Below are positions 1 through 11,957 of a DNA stretch of 64,000 nt, in pieces (positions within the stretch are counted from its first letter, which is position 1; every line of letters begins with the position of its first letter). A program made the position numbers and the translations under genes. The stretch spans positions 1,062,501 to 1,126,500 of the forward strand of contig JARHVA010001922.1 in assembly GCA_037957365.1 (NCBI GenBank). Reading direction: 5' to 3'. Below the pieces are notes generated by a model that had not been told where the DNA came from, searched no databases, and saw only the letters and a program-made list of their open reading frames with translations. This stretch comes from Torreya grandis. Lineage: Eukaryota; Streptophyta; Pinopsida; Cupressales; Taxaceae.

Positions 1-779
1 TTCCCTCTTGTTTGTGTTGTTGTTCCCTATAGACTAGGGGAAACCTTGTGCCTTTGGTTCTTTTATAGTTATACCTACATCATTATTGTTTATCTTAGGT
101 GTCACCCTTTCACTTAGAATAAACCCTCTATTATACATGCACAAACACTTTATTTTATGTTTGCACCAACATTGTGATTAACAATTATTTGTGTTTGTTT
201 GATTATTTTGTTCATTGTTTTATTTATTATTGTTTTGTTGAGTCTTTATTTTTATTTATTGGTGTTTTATTGTGTTTCTATTTATTGATGTTTTGTTTTG
301 TTTATTTGTTTTTTAATTGTTTTCTTTGTTGTGCCTTGACTTAGTATATCTATGTTCATTAGGTGATTCCTTATGCATTATACTTAAGTCCATCCCTATT
401 TATATGCCAACATTGTCATCATGGTTTTTTATCATTAGTGCATTATTTTCAATTTATTATTAGATCAAGAGTCATCCTTTGTGCACATCATGACTAGGAC
501 ATCATGGTGCATACCATCAAGTGCTACAAAAATAATCAATTTGGAATATTTTACAAGCAATGGTGCCACAATGATTCTCATTATTCACTTGAAAACTTCT
601 TGACCTATCCAAATACAGAGTAATTAAATCATAAATAAATTTTAATCCTTGCTAGTTAGGAAATGCATCTCCATACTATAAGGTAGCCAAAATTCATGCC
701 AATCCTTTGTACCTAGCTTACTGTTGCTCTATGAATATGGATTCAATATGTAATCCACCTTTTCTGATTTGCCATATTA

Positions 780-1165
780 TGACAAAATACTTGTGCCAAT
801 GATTATAACTACCTTTTGGAAAATCATTATGTTTTGATCTATCTATATGTTAATGATTATAATTATCTTTGGTCAAATCATAACCATTCTCCTACCCTAC
901 TAGACATATTTTTATTTTGCTAATGATTATAACCACCTTTGGGCAAATAATTATCTCTATCACCCTAATGGGGTATTTATCATTATGTTAATGATTATAA
1001 CCACCTTTGGGAAAATAATTATCCTTTTTATACCCTACTAGGGCATGTTCTCACTATGTATATGAATATAACTACCTTTGGGTAAATCATCCTTTTTATT
1101 TACCCAACTAGGACATCTCAATATATCAATGATTATAATTTCCTTTGGGAAAATCAAACTTTTTT
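780..1165. repeat. Array of ~70-bp hairpin units in the type-B LTR
   Basis: Six degenerate units, each built as AATGATTATAA, then CCACCTTTGGG, then AAATCATTAT. The ends of each unit can pair (AATGATT with AATCATT). Units are separated by spacers carrying 'ccctactagggcat'-like text, itself partly palindromic. The same units recur at 21265-21560 in the second LTR copy. Confidence 0.75.
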
Positions 1166-1976
1166 CACCCCCTTTTACCTTTAGGTTTCATCATTTCCTT
1201 CTTTTTGAGGGACCATTTGTCAATCTTGTTTGATATCTACTCCCTTGAGGGGACATCTATGGCTCATCCATCACCTTTTGGGGCATTAGGCATTAACAAA
1301 TTTTTGATTCTTTGAGAAGATGTTAATATGCCTATATATTTCAATGCTTTCCAAAATAAGGGCAAACTATGGACATCCCATTCTGGCCACAACTGGATTC
1401 TAATTAAACTTCAGATTGATTTCTACCAAATAGTGCAAATTAAGCCTAAGAATCACTGAATGCTCCAACTTTGTTTGCACATTGAACATTAGTGCTTATA
1501 ATCATGTTGAGGCATCCCTATTTGAGGTATTATTATGTACATAATAATAACCTCTCACATATTCATCTCTAGTCAACTTACAACCTAGAAATGTTATAGT
1601 TTGGCCTTTGGACCCATTAAATTGGGTACTTAAACAATTCCTAAAGTGCTAAAATTTTAAACATAATGAATTAACTAATTAAACCAAATTAAATGCTTAA
1701 GTGAATTTTCCATGTACAATTAGTCAAAATAAATGTTGTAAAAATAAAAATTTAATAAAAATGAGGTCATGATGACATCACTATCCTCAAAGTCAAGGAA
1801 TTAGAAATATCTCCTTAAATTTAATAAATTCATAAATGGAGAGCCATACCTAATAAATGGGATATCTATTCTAAATATTAAATACATGTCCCCTCCTTAA
1901 CTCAACTAGGTTTAGTTTGAACTCAACCATGATTAACTCTAAATTAACTAAACTTGGGTTAGAGTTAGTTTTTCAG

Positions 1977-1991
1977 GCTATAAATATAAGG
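1977..1991 (+). promoter_or_regulatory. LTR TATA box
   Basis: The string GCTATAAATATAAGG occurs at the place where the two other type-B copies have CTTATAAATACAAG (22201) and CCTATAAAAGT (63117). Conservation of a TATA-like box at this position in three diverged copies supports it as the former LTR promoter. Confidence 0.6.
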
Positions 1992-2433
1992 CCTCACCCA
2001 TTGAGAAATAATATTTTCTATTTTAATGTTGTTATTTCAAAATACTTCCAAAAATATTCTTTTGTGTAGTGTTACCATGCCCATTTTTGAAGCCAAGCCA
2101 AGCCAAAGCCAACATTACCAAGGTGACAAGGAGAGGTGGAGTAATGCAACTTTATTGAAATATATTTCCTAATCACACAACCAAGCACATCAACTCATTG
2201 CCAACACACAACACTTGATCTCATGGAAGGTAAGCTTGCTTGTTTTAATTTCATTTGTTAGTTACTTATGTAGTTTACTAGCTCCTTGAGTGTCTAAGCT
2301 AGAGGTATAAGTTAATTAGTGTGTTTTGTTTGATTTGATTTTCTTACTAACACGATACTAATATTCCTCTATAAATTCCTATTGATCACACTAGGTGGTA
2401 ATTCACTTGTGATCCAAATTTAGGGGCATGTGC

Positions 2434-2455
2434 CTCTCTCTCTCTCTCTCTCTCT
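2434..2455. repeat. (CT)11 microsatellite
   Basis: Pure CT run inside the type-E LTR. The same locus in copy 2 (41126-41173) is longer and has a TTT interruption, so it has expanded or contracted since the copies diverged. Confidence 0.95.
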
Positions 2456-2788
2456 AGATATATGTAGTTTAAAGTTTTATCTATATTTATCCTAATCTTA
2501 GTTTCATAGACTTACAATGATACATCTTTTTCAAAAAAACTTGTCAATAGGAAAGATAATTACATTGACACGCATGTGTACTCCTAAAGCTTGCTATTTT
2601 AATTTCAATCTATTTCAAGTAATTTCAACCTAGATTATATGCACTAATTTTATATTATAACATGCTCTTGGTTGTAGGTCAGTCATTAGCAAAGCTCTCA
2701 AGTTGGGCACATGCAAAGATAAGGTGTGCATACACACCCTTGTATGCATTCCTTTCCTTTAAACTAGAAATTCAATTACTAGATTAAT

Positions 2789-2799
2789 GGGGGGGGGGG
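2789..2799. repeat. G11 homopolymer
   Basis: Run of 11 G in the type-E LTR. Copy 2 has a shorter G run at the equivalent place (41513). Confidence 0.9.
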
Positions 2800-4059
2800 A
2801 ATGTAGATGATATTTTATGATTATAAAGCACCTTAGTCTTTTACACTTGGAAAACTTAGACCTTGGTTGTTCCTCTCAGTTCTTTACCTTTTCCCATTTT
2901 TTTAAGTCTCACATATGCTCTATCTTTGTGCCCCTTGACCTATGTATCTTATTATAACTAATATTATGTTATGGCCCATGTCTTGTATCTTTCCCAAAAT
3001 GCTTGAAATATACTTATCTTCTATTTTTACAAGTTTAGAACCTATACCTACTTTCCTACTCCATGAATACTAATGTCTAGGACAAATAATAACATCAACA
3101 TTATTATTCTATCTCGATGAAAGTGTCTAGTGTCCTAAATTTATCCAATTTACAAATAAAATGTTTCTTAATGGTTAGCCTAAGTACTTTAATTCAATTT
3201 ACTACTCTAAAGGGATTGATATAAATGTAAGATCAACCCTCATTCATTCATCAACTATAAAAGACCAAAGATACCAATATAACTTATCAAAATCAATCTA
3301 TCAAGCATTAAATCATCAAATCTTCTCTATTTCCATACTAGTCATAGGCAAAACACATCTATAGGTTTAAATTACTAAAGGAGTATCCCAAGAGCATGAT
3401 TTTCCAAGTTATAAACTAGGTCATTATTGTACTTACTTTGCACATATTATATGATTCACACACAAGCCAACATGTATGAGACAATTACATGAGTCTAAGG
3501 ACCTCTCCTAGAGTATTGGATATGTAGGAAGCATCATATTATAGTGAGGTATTTGGGTTCAACTCAACACCATGTGCCCACTAACCCACTATCCCCAAGG
3601 TCACATTGAAGATGGAAAACTAGGGTTTTGCCATTTCACAAGGAGTAAGAGTCCATGACCTAGATTTGAATGCACCAAAGCAAAGGCAAAGTAAAACCTA
3701 GAAGATCCAAGTGGTCATATCTTATTTTAGTAGATATTATATACATGACACTGGTGTCAAACTCAGATAGTAGCATCAATGCAACCATCCCAAGTTGATG
3801 TTACTATCTTAAGAGATAGAAACATCAGAGCCAAAATCTGATGACTATTCTAAAATATCCTTCCTACCTACTTTCTACCTATTCTAGATCTAGAACTACA
3901 TTATCATCATAACAATATAATTACATCACTTATTTTTAATTTATATATCTAACATAGTTATACTTTTCATATTTAGACTATCTCAACATAATATATTTAG
4001 TGCAAAATTATATCTGAGTTTAACATCTAATTAGCCTCCTATGTATCTAATTTTCACCC

Positions 4060-4760
4060 TTACACCATTTCATTTATATATACCCATTTAACATTTAGAT
4101 AACCCCAATATAGATCATTTTATAGTTAAACAATGTTTCACATGATCATTTCTATCCTTGGAAAATATGGTTAAGTCATCCATGTATATTACTATGCATT
4201 TGTTGATAAGATCCTTAAATATAACATCCATGACACATTAGAAGGTGGCACCTATGTTGATCAGGACAAATGGCATCCTCTTATATGTGAATTTACACCA
4301 CTTAGTTGTAAATGTTGTCTTAATAGAGTCCTTATAATTTAACACTACCTGATTATACCCTAAGTACCTATCTAGGAATGACATCATTTGTGAGTAGTTC
4401 ATTATTTGTATAACTTCATCTAGTGAAAGAAATAGGTAATTATCCTTTTTTGAGGCCTTGTTCAAGTTTAAAAAGTCAACACATAGCCTTATCTCTCTAC
4501 TTTTGTTTCTAACCAATACTATATTTCCCACCCACGTGGACTGCCTTATAGGGAATACTATCCTTGCTTGGAGTAATTTTGTACCTCTTTGAATATCAAT
4601 GATTCTAATAGTGGATTGATTGGTCTTTACCTTTGATGAAATGGTTTGACCCCTTGATTGAGAGGACTGGTATGTGTGAGAACACATGTGTTAAACACCT
4701 TTAAGTCTTCTTAAATCCATGTAATAACATCCTTGAATTCATTTGAATATTAGATAAAGT
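4060..4760 (-). pseudogene. Reverse transcriptase fragment of gypsy element H
   Basis: Decayed RNA-dependent DNA polymerase of a Ty3/gypsy polyprotein, read right to left. The longest open stretch is 149 codons (4687 to 4238). Recognisable in order are the palm start 'REIRLCVDFLNLNKAS', 'MPFVLINIGATF' (family MPFGLxNAGATF), and, after one stop, the active-site box YMDD at 4175-4186, intact here, followed by 'LTIFSK'. The frame is lost near 4080 where the type-E LTR begins, so RNase H and integrase would lie left of the window or be gone. The upstream linker (4760-5290) is in frame only in pieces. It belongs with the extra RNase H at 5300-5600 and with the gag-protease at 29950-33100. Family call is firm; exact ends are approximate. 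Confidence 0.85.
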
Positions 4761-5300
4761 TTTCCTTTTCCTCTTTAGTGCATGCCATGCCTAGAAGCAC
4801 ATTATTTGATTCAATGGAATTACTTAGATTATAATTCTAGTGAAATATACCTTTGGATGGCACTGATTTCTCTTTCTCACCCTGGTAATCCATGTTGAAA
4901 AACCATTTTAATGATACCATGCCCTTCGATATACTATTTGTTTTCAAATTTATGGACCCTTGTCCAATTCAAACTCTTCTTTGTCATCTTCATATATGAT
5001 CCAAGTGTCAAATAAGTTTGTGTCTATGATGAAGTTGATGATATGATGATCATCATTAAATACTTGAAAGTTTTAGATACTATCAAGAATGGAAGGAGTT
5101 GAAACCAACTCCACTAATAACCTTCTCAACTTAGAGTAAACTATAGGTTCTATAGATCTAGCAGCTATAGGCAATGCATCAACTATGTAATTCCTTTTAT
5201 GAGGTAGAGTTTAAATATTGAATACATAAAATCCTCTATCAAGTTCCACACTCAGCTACAATACCTAGACAAATGCTTGTCATTACAGATATACTAACTT
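4760..5300 (-). pseudogene. Linker of H between extra RNase H and RT, decayed
   Basis: No long frame survives. Short in-frame pieces on the minus strand look like the spacer that joins the two domains in this type of polyprotein. I cannot assign a function to it. Confidence 0.4.
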
Positions 5301-5600
5301 ATTAAATATTTAACCACTAGTTAGAGTCACCAAGTACTTTGATAATCTTAAATTTATTCTTCAAGGTGAATAATAGATTATGAACTAGTGCTTCATACTT
5401 AACCACATTATTTATGCAACCAAATTTCAAGAAAAATTTAACCAAATATGACTTTCCTCTAGGGTTGATGAGATCTACACCGGCATTACATCCACTTTTA
5501 TATTTAAAATTATAAAATTTTAGAATCCATAAATGTTTTTTAGCTATATGCATATGATTCCAATGAGCAGGTGTTGCTACAAAATTAATTTATTCATTGA
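5300..5600 (-). pseudogene. Second (archaeal-type) RNase H-like domain of element H
   Basis: The 78-codon open piece (5553 to 5317) reads like the RVT_3/archaeal-type RNase H of plant gypsy polyproteins: 'GVDLINPRGKSY' (family GVVLISPEGxxY), then 'NNVVKYEAL' (family NNxAEYEAL, with the catalytic Glu changed to Lys) and 'KIIKVLGDSN' (family xxxxVFGDS, with the Asp kept). The expected first catalytic Asp in the 'xFDG' strand reads Asn ('KFYNF'). The domain lies upstream of the reverse transcriptase on the coding strand. In most Tat-type elements, including the one at 16250-18120 here, it lies downstream. I recall plant polyproteins with this upstream order, so it is probably a clade feature rather than a rearrangement. 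Confidence 0.8.
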
Positions 5601-5678
5601 AATTATCAACACCAAGTGAACACTTATTTTAATTTCTTAGTTGATAAGGACCTTCTGGTCAAGTCCTTAGTGGTTTAA

Positions 5679-5683
5679 GTGAG
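5679..5683. repeat. Left target-site duplication of element J (GTGAG)
   Basis: GTGAG immediately before the TG start of the 5' LTR. The identical GTGAG stands at 29945-29949, directly after the end of the 3' LTR. It identifies the two type-F repeats as the ends of one inserted element. Confidence 0.85.
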
Positions 5684-8600
5684 TGTTGATTAAATTTCAC
5701 CCTAGGTCAAATTCATTCAACACTCTTAAATTTTTCAACTTTCTATAGGGTCCTTCTAGGTTTGAAAGTGGTCACATGGTCATTAATGAGGATAAGTCAT
5801 AGTTTGAGGGTCACTTAATATGTTTTCACCTTTGTCACATTTGTCTAAATAAGCTTTTATGCCACCTTTTGGTCATTATAAGTGAAATGTATAATTTTAC
5901 ACAAAAGGACAAAGGTGTCAATAAGTAATCTAATGTACCATATGTCAAGGAATATCAAAAATTATTTTAAAACTAAAATGTGGTAAGTTCAACATAAGAA
6001 AGAGGAAGATCATTTTAAAAGGTTAGTTTTAGATAGTTGTATAGATTGAGGTGACTCACCTGACATGTGTTATGCTTTGAGAAGGCGTGTTGAGATCCCC
6101 ATAGGTCATTTCTAGGCTTAAGTGGCTTAAATAGGGTCAAAACTATAAAAAACTAGTTTCTCTATCTTATTAATCCCTTGGATGGGTTAAGAAGGGTCAA
6201 TAATTTTCTCTTGATACAGACTGGAGAAGAAGAGTTGGAGTGAGTGCACTTGGGGGATGTTAGTATTAATGATGAACTCCCTTTTCATGGTCATACTTTC
6301 TAGATTGATGGTCTATACTGTATGAACAATCACTAATATTATTAACACCTCTAAACTACCTATGTAACCCCAAAACCTTAGTTTTTTCATCTAATTGTAA
6401 TGGTCTATATGAACTAATTAATGCATGTGATATTTTGGACCATGTTCTTCCTATTCATGTTGGTTTTAACTAGTTGACACATGTGGATATGAAGGCATAG
6501 GTAGGATCACTCTCTTGTGCTAGAAGTGAGCATCATTGAGGTATATAGAATAATGTTTTGGTAGTTATAGTGTTTTTATCTATTATGAATGTATTTAGGT
6601 TAAGTTGATACATTGGTTCTCACCCCCCTTAGATCATGGATTGTTCATATTATCCATTGAAGGACCTAGAGATTGATTGTGATAGGATTTTAAGACACTA
6701 AGTAAAGACTAATCAGAGCCCTAATGTGTACAATCACCTACAATCATATGTAGGTATGTAAAGATAATGGAAGGCATATAAATACCTAAGAGGTAGGTTG
6801 TGTATGATTTCAAGACTTGAATGGAGTTATCAAGTCATTTAGGGTTCATTAGCATAGTTAAGACCACTTCAAGCAACATCTACATGTGTAGATTTGAGTA
6901 CATTTATAAAGTGGGAAGTTTTACCTTAACTTATTTGAAAGGGAATATACTCATACACAATGTAATCTATTGGTGGAAATTTTTGAGGTCTGTACAATCC
7001 TAGTGGCTTTATTTTTATAGCCTAAGCCTAGCAGTAACATGCCAATTCAAGAAGGAGATTATTTAGTTGAGAGAGGATGATGGTAGATTATGTTTTCAAC
7101 TCAGTCAAAATATTGATAGAAAAACTTAGAGAGATAAAATGATATTAAACCAAATGGACCTATAGTAATACAATGTACAAGTGACAACTACTACATTGGT
7201 GATAAAAGATGAGATCATGGTCTCAAGGCAAGATGAATATATTCAGATGTGAAATAGCTATAGTGACTTGAAGAAAAACTAAAGGTGTGTAACATAATGC
7301 CCAAACACATATCATAATTTATAAGAAAATTTCAACTTATACCTAATGAACACATATCATCACCTATAAGAAAATTTCAACTTTTACCTAATGAACACTT
7401 ATAGTTTGAAGTAAGGGCTGTAGACTAGCCTAACCTAATGGAAGATGCGATTTGGTTACTAAATAAAGGTGTAAGATGGAGATGAAAACATAAAAATCAA
7501 TCTCATAGTGATAACACCATATATTCATGATATTATTATAGGGAAAGAAGCAAGTAAAGATTGAACTAAGCTAGGTTTTTGAACCTCACACTTAGTCAAC
7601 TAGAATCCTGCACTCAGTAACAATCCTAAGAGCTAGTCATGAGATATTATGATTTTGAGGGGTCTATGTTTAGGAATTTAAACTTAATAAAAAAGGTATT
7701 CATGACCTAAATTATACCTCTATGTTCTCCTTTAGATCAAACTAATAAAATAAGTGCCCTCTATTTAGTCTTAGACTAGAGGCAATCCACAATCAAGGTA
7801 ACCTGCATACATAGTACATAAATAGTAAGAAGGATGACATGGAGAATCTTAAGGTACTATATAATGATGTATAGAGATTAATTTGATGTAAAAATGTGTA
7901 AGACCTATAACCATTGGAAACACTCAAAAGTGACCACATGCTCAGAAACATAGTCCATGTCTATTAGGCCTTGAACTAGGCATGAACGCCCATGGTGTCT
8001 AATGTCACTCATATGATCATTAAAATAATTTATAACCTTAATGGGAGGGTGGAAGATTTATTTTAATCAGTGTTTTGTAGAGAAAAACACAATATTGGTC
8101 TTTTTGGCTTAAATTTGCCTTAGGGGTATCCAAAATGCAAGTTAGTTCCTCGAGAGCCATTTTATTTTACTCATATCTATAAATACAATGTGCATGGGGT
8201 CTCAAGAACTTGGGTAGTTTAGGATTGTATTTCACTCAAAATAAGTGTCATTGGTTTTAGGTTTAAGGTCTTATTCTTTATGAATCATTGTTCACAGCCT
8301 AAATGACATAAAACCCTCCTAAAACCCTTATATGAGCCTGATGAGAAACATATGAATAATTATGCATCTAAGAGGGGTTAATTAACCTATAAAGTGTTTT
8401 TTTAATCCATTTTTAACTCTCTCAATATCCTCACCTCTTAGTTATTCTATACTATCACTTGTATGAATAGGCCCAATTCTATGTTTTCTATAGGATTTGA
8501 GGTGATTTGAAGGTGAAAAAAGGAATTAATATGTGAGATACATTATGGAAGGTGTATAGAGATGTATTTAAACTAATAAAATTTAATTATCACCACATTT

Positions 8601-9415
8601 ATGCATGGAGACCCCTCTGATAAACTATTTATTGTAGGTAGTCTTGAATGGAATAGTGAGAAAGAAGGTGACTACCAAATTAAAAGTGAGAGGTGTGATA
8701 TTGAGTTTCATTGAAGTCTATATGATAGAATAGAGGACAAAAAAGCCTTTATGAGCTATATAAAATCCCTAAAACAAATATCCTTGAGCATCTACAAGTC
8801 ACTATAGTGACAAGTGTGAGAATTAAGGCCTAGAGGCCGAATGAGTGACTATAAAGAAGTAACATAAGTGGTAAGGATAAGTTTATCAGTTGAGGGGTGT
8901 TTATGACTATCAAAAATCATGTTTCCTCTTGTACTCCTTATGTGAGTAACATATCTTATAATAGGTCCCATGAAGTGTATATGTTTGTTAAGTGCATTTT
9001 GAAGTGTGAGAGAAATTAGTAGTGTCTAAGATTAGACCTCCTATTCACCCACCTCTGGATATGCATAGTAATCTACCTCCATGTAGAAACACTTATGATA
9101 GAAGAAACTTTGATTTGATAGTAGTTTTAATAGCCTACCTTCTTAGTGTAAATGCAAGTATGCTTGTGGAGTTATCTTTAGTGTATCATATTAATTAGTA
9201 TAGATTGATTTTATGTTTCCTTCTTCCCTTTTCACTTCCAATAATGATTAGTCTAGTGTAGTGTGTAAGCCTAAAAGATAGATCAAGGGAGATATCCCAT
9301 AATCTAGAGATCTATCTCTTCTAGTATCTTTTCTATATGTAGAGATATTTATATGTTATCCCAAATTTTAAAAGGTGTACTTGAATTCTCTATGGTGAAA
9401 ATTTGTGCTATAACA
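5684..9415 (+). mobile_element. Type-F LTR, 5' LTR of element J (3732 bp)
   Basis: Begins TGTTGATTAAATTTCACC and ends GCTATAACA. The same text, colinear over the whole length, recurs at 25783-29944. It has no long open reading frame. After the CA end comes ATTC and then a primer-binding-site-like stretch, as expected for a 5' LTR. Differences from the 3' LTR include a private 45-bp tandem duplication here (7306-7395) and a 461-bp insertion in the other copy. LTRs near 4 kb are typical of the Ogre/Tat branch of Ty3/gypsy, though length alone does not prove membership. Confidence 0.85.
7306..7395 (+). repeat. 45-bp tandem duplication private to the 5' LTR of J
   Basis: Two adjacent copies begin CACATATCAT at 7306 and 7351 and both run on through 'ataagaaaatttcaact' to 'acctaatgaa'. 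The 3' LTR has one copy (about 27415-27465). The duplication therefore arose after insertion. Confidence 0.8.
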
Positions 9416-9532
9416 ATTCTATCATGCCTGATGGGACATGAAGTCTAAGAAGGTTATTCAAGGTGGATGATGGATTTGATAATAAGGAGGATATAAAAGT
9501 CCACTTCCTATAATATTTGGTGACTCCAACAT
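9416..9532 (+). other. Primer-binding-site region and leader after the 5' LTR of J
   Basis: CCTGATGGGAC at 9427-9437 is shared exactly with the primer-binding site after the type-B LTR at 63549-63568 (TGGCACACCTGATGGGACCC). This suggests the same tRNA primer. A second possible primer-site-like string, TGGTGACTCCAAC, lies near 9519 and might mark the start of the nested Tat element's internal region. The true junction between J and the nested element lies somewhere in this short stretch. Confidence 0.5.
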
Positions 9533-11600
9533 TTGAATCTTGGTGGAATACTAGTGCACTATTTCATGCCTAAGGTAAATACAAGATCTCTTACTAAAGA
9601 CATTCCTTTTGAATTCCAAGAGCTTCCTCATTATTCATACAAAGCAAATAAATTTACTAACACCCATCCTTACCCAAAGAGATCCCACCTATGTCAAAAA
9701 CCTATAAGAAATTTATTGATTGGACCATTCTTAAAAAGTCTTAAGGCTACCATGGTAAGGGACCTACCTATTATTGCCTTCAATGGTTATAGTCCTCTAA
9801 GACTTGACCATTATGATTACACTCCCATATCTGCCCTCAAAAGTGTTCCCTCATACCCAAAGGCCCATCTGATAGAATTATTTATTTCATGACAACCAAT
9901 GGCCTATAGTGACATCTACCTTTTATTTTTGTTTCCACTAATCCTAGCAGGGAAAGAATTAGAATGGTTCTTAAAGTTGCCCAAGAATTCAATACTTGAT
10001 TTTGATGATCTCATAGACAAGTTTATATAACACTTCTCTTACAATGTCAAGCACGAGAATTCATTGGTAGATTTAACACAAGAAAAATAGAAATTTAGTG
10101 AAATATTTTCAAGCTATCTAAAGTGATGGATATCCATTGTAATTTGATTTACCCATAATCTACTAGACAAATAATTAGCCATTGTGTTTACCAAAAATTT
10201 GCACAATGAGATATCTTACAATTTAGAGTTGTAATGTGTACATATCTTCAAAGAGATCATTGAAAAAGGTTTGGTGATTGAAATATAACTCATTAACAAA
10301 GGGATAATTAAAACAACCTCATCAAATCATAATCAAAGCTAAAATCAAAATTAGAACAATATCCAAAATTAAAATCCAGTCCAAACACAAGCATCATAAC
10401 TAGCACAAGCCAATAACAATGATAAACCCAAGAAATTCAACTACAATAAGAATGTTATAGGTAATAGAGTAACAAAGTCATGACATGTACAAATGGTGTA
10501 AACACCATATGCTCAACCTATGATACCTTTCAAAATAACTCCTAATGAATAACCTTTTCAACATCCATAACACATGCAGTAAGTGCAACAACCTAGACCA
10601 TCACAATAAATATAATAAATGCAGAAAATACATATGCCTTTATAAAACCCTCCTCTTCCAAGGAGAAATATGCCTATTTATCATGTTTTTATTGACCTTG
10701 GAGATCCCATTGAATTAGTTTTTCACAAACTCATAGCAATTAACTTAATTAGATGGCCTATTCCAAAAGAGAAAATTCTTGAGGGCACTTCCATGCCAAA
10801 TTGGTATAGGCCAGAACAATTTTACAATTTTCACAGGGTTAATGGCCATAATTTGTATCATTGTGTGAAAATTAGAGATGTAATTCAGAATATGTTGGAA
10901 AATGGAGAGATCACATTGGATCATGTAGCTTTTACCTCTAATTAGAGCCTTGGCATTTATCAGAATATTTTTCCCCAACATAATAATCAATAACAACAAC
11001 AAAAATGGTGGCTTGTAAAACATCAACAACAATAATTTCAACAACCAAGGATGAACCAAAAGATTCAAAAAAACCAACAACAAAACTAATAACATTAAAA
11101 TAATAGACATAACCAAGGTTATAATAGTGAGAACAACCAATAGACCTACCATGTAGTTACACATGACTATAACTTAGTTGTAGGACATATTGTAGGAGGT
11201 TGTATTACCACCATTTCTATTAATCTGAGACCAAGTACCAATAAAAAAAATAACATTTCTAATCATACCAACTCAACAAAATGATTCTATTAATCATTTC
11301 TTGACCTGGGACCACACATAGGCAAACTAACAAGTAGGGATTCCCATGTTAATACCTTATACTAATAACTCATCATTAACTTATGACCATGTAAAAATGC
11401 ATTTGCAACCAAGACTTATCCTATTTGGTCCTCCTCTAATGTCATTTTTTATCAACAATGGTCTTGTACCTAATCCTAATTGTGTAATAAAAAATTGATG
11501 GGTAAGGATTACCATACCAAGTTTATAACCATCTACCACTTCAACCATCATCCAACTTGCCATTCTACCTCAGAACAAGCCATTTACCATTATCTAAGAA
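9533..11600 (+). pseudogene. Gag of Tat/Ogre-like gypsy element
   Basis: Decayed capsid/nucleocapsid region. The open piece 9533-9892 (119 codons) is followed in frame, after a stop, by 'LAGKELEWFLKLPKNSI' and 'FDDLIDKFI' (family GxALEWFxxLPxNSI..FDEL), the usual gag core near 9950-10030. The piece 10670-10945 holds 'FYNFHRVNGHNLYHC' followed by 'RDVIQNMLENGEI', matching the Tat-type knuckle FCxYHxxxGHxTxxC..LRxxIQxLIxxGxI with the first Cys changed to Tyr, a G-to-A change. A Gln/Asn-rich stretch follows (10960-11110). Stops sit mostly at former CAA/CAG codons. No 5' LTR of its own kind precedes it. The long minus-strand open stretch over 10745-11164 is a shadow of this region. Confidence 0.8.
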
Positions 11601-11957
11601 AACATGTTTAACATTATGGAATAATTATAAAAAATGCCAAAATAAATCTCCATTTTAGTTTTTTTTCATATGTCAACCATAAAAAGAACATATTGACAAA
11701 GTTCCTTGGTCAATCCATAGTTCTAAATGACATATCTCTTGACAAATTTCAAGCTTTGGTTGGACACCTAGCTCTATCCCAACAAGTAATCTTCAACCAA
11801 AGTGATATGTCATCCTTTGCCCTATTGCATAATAATCCATTATAAATTGAAGTTTACATAATGAGGCACAAAGTGAAATGTGTCCTTATAGACAATGGAT
11901 CAGGTCTAAACATAGTGTCTCTAAAGCTCATCAAGCTTCTTGTTTACACAACAACAT
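11600..11957 (+). pseudogene. Aspartic protease of Tat-like element, N-terminal part
   Basis: In one frame, with a few stops, this reads as the stretch preceding the retropepsin and then 'VKCVLIDNGSGLNIV', the catalytic D-[NST]-G-S motif (DNGS at 11891-11902, intact). The frame then breaks at 11958, where element G begins. The domain resumes at 14532 with matching sense. In plant Tat elements this protease matures the Gag-Pol polyprotein. Confidence 0.8.
11953..11957. repeat. Left target-site duplication of element G (AACAT)
   Basis: AACAT before the TG start of the left LTR. The same AACAT occurs at 14527-14531, after the right LTR. Confidence 0.85.

Larger units (their letters stand above)
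1..2390 (+). mobile_element. Type-B LTR, 3' LTR of a gypsy element (5' end outside window)
   Basis: Long terminal repeat, seen by its close resemblance to 20560-22657 and, in its last ~800 bp, to 62672-63546. The copies share the same order: a T-rich stretch, an array of AATGATT..AATCATT hairpin units, a segment with the phrase 'gagggaccatttt', a TATA box and a 3' end reading GATCACA. No primer-binding site follows the end, so I read this as a 3' LTR (or the end of a solo LTR) whose element lies to the left of the window. The DNA to its right (type-E LTR) would be the insertion target. Resemblance to the other copies continues to base 1, so the LTR start lies outside the window. Confidence 0.7.
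2391..4050 (+). mobile_element. Type-E LTR, copy 1 (left part missing)
   Basis: Resembles 41100-42038 plus 56001-56590 (copy 2) and, from about 3255, 35947-36745 (copy 3). Shared marks are a CT microsatellite, a G-rich run, a TATA box (GATATAAATG at 3218), then a stretch with 'caagttacaagctaggtcattattgtact'-like text and 'ggtcaccatgaagatga'. The hairpin-bearing left part seen at 40480-41090 in copy 2 is absent here, because the type-B LTR element sits at the junction. On the right, resemblance to copy 3 fades near 4040-4060, where minus-strand reverse transcriptase coding sequence starts, so this LTR was inserted into element H. Confidence 0.65.

Noticed and set aside
10745..11164. 139-codon open stretch on the minus strand, Leu-rich
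   Set aside because: It is the reverse of the Gln/Asn-rich gag tail on the plus strand (CAA/AAC repeats read as Leu/Val). No family features.
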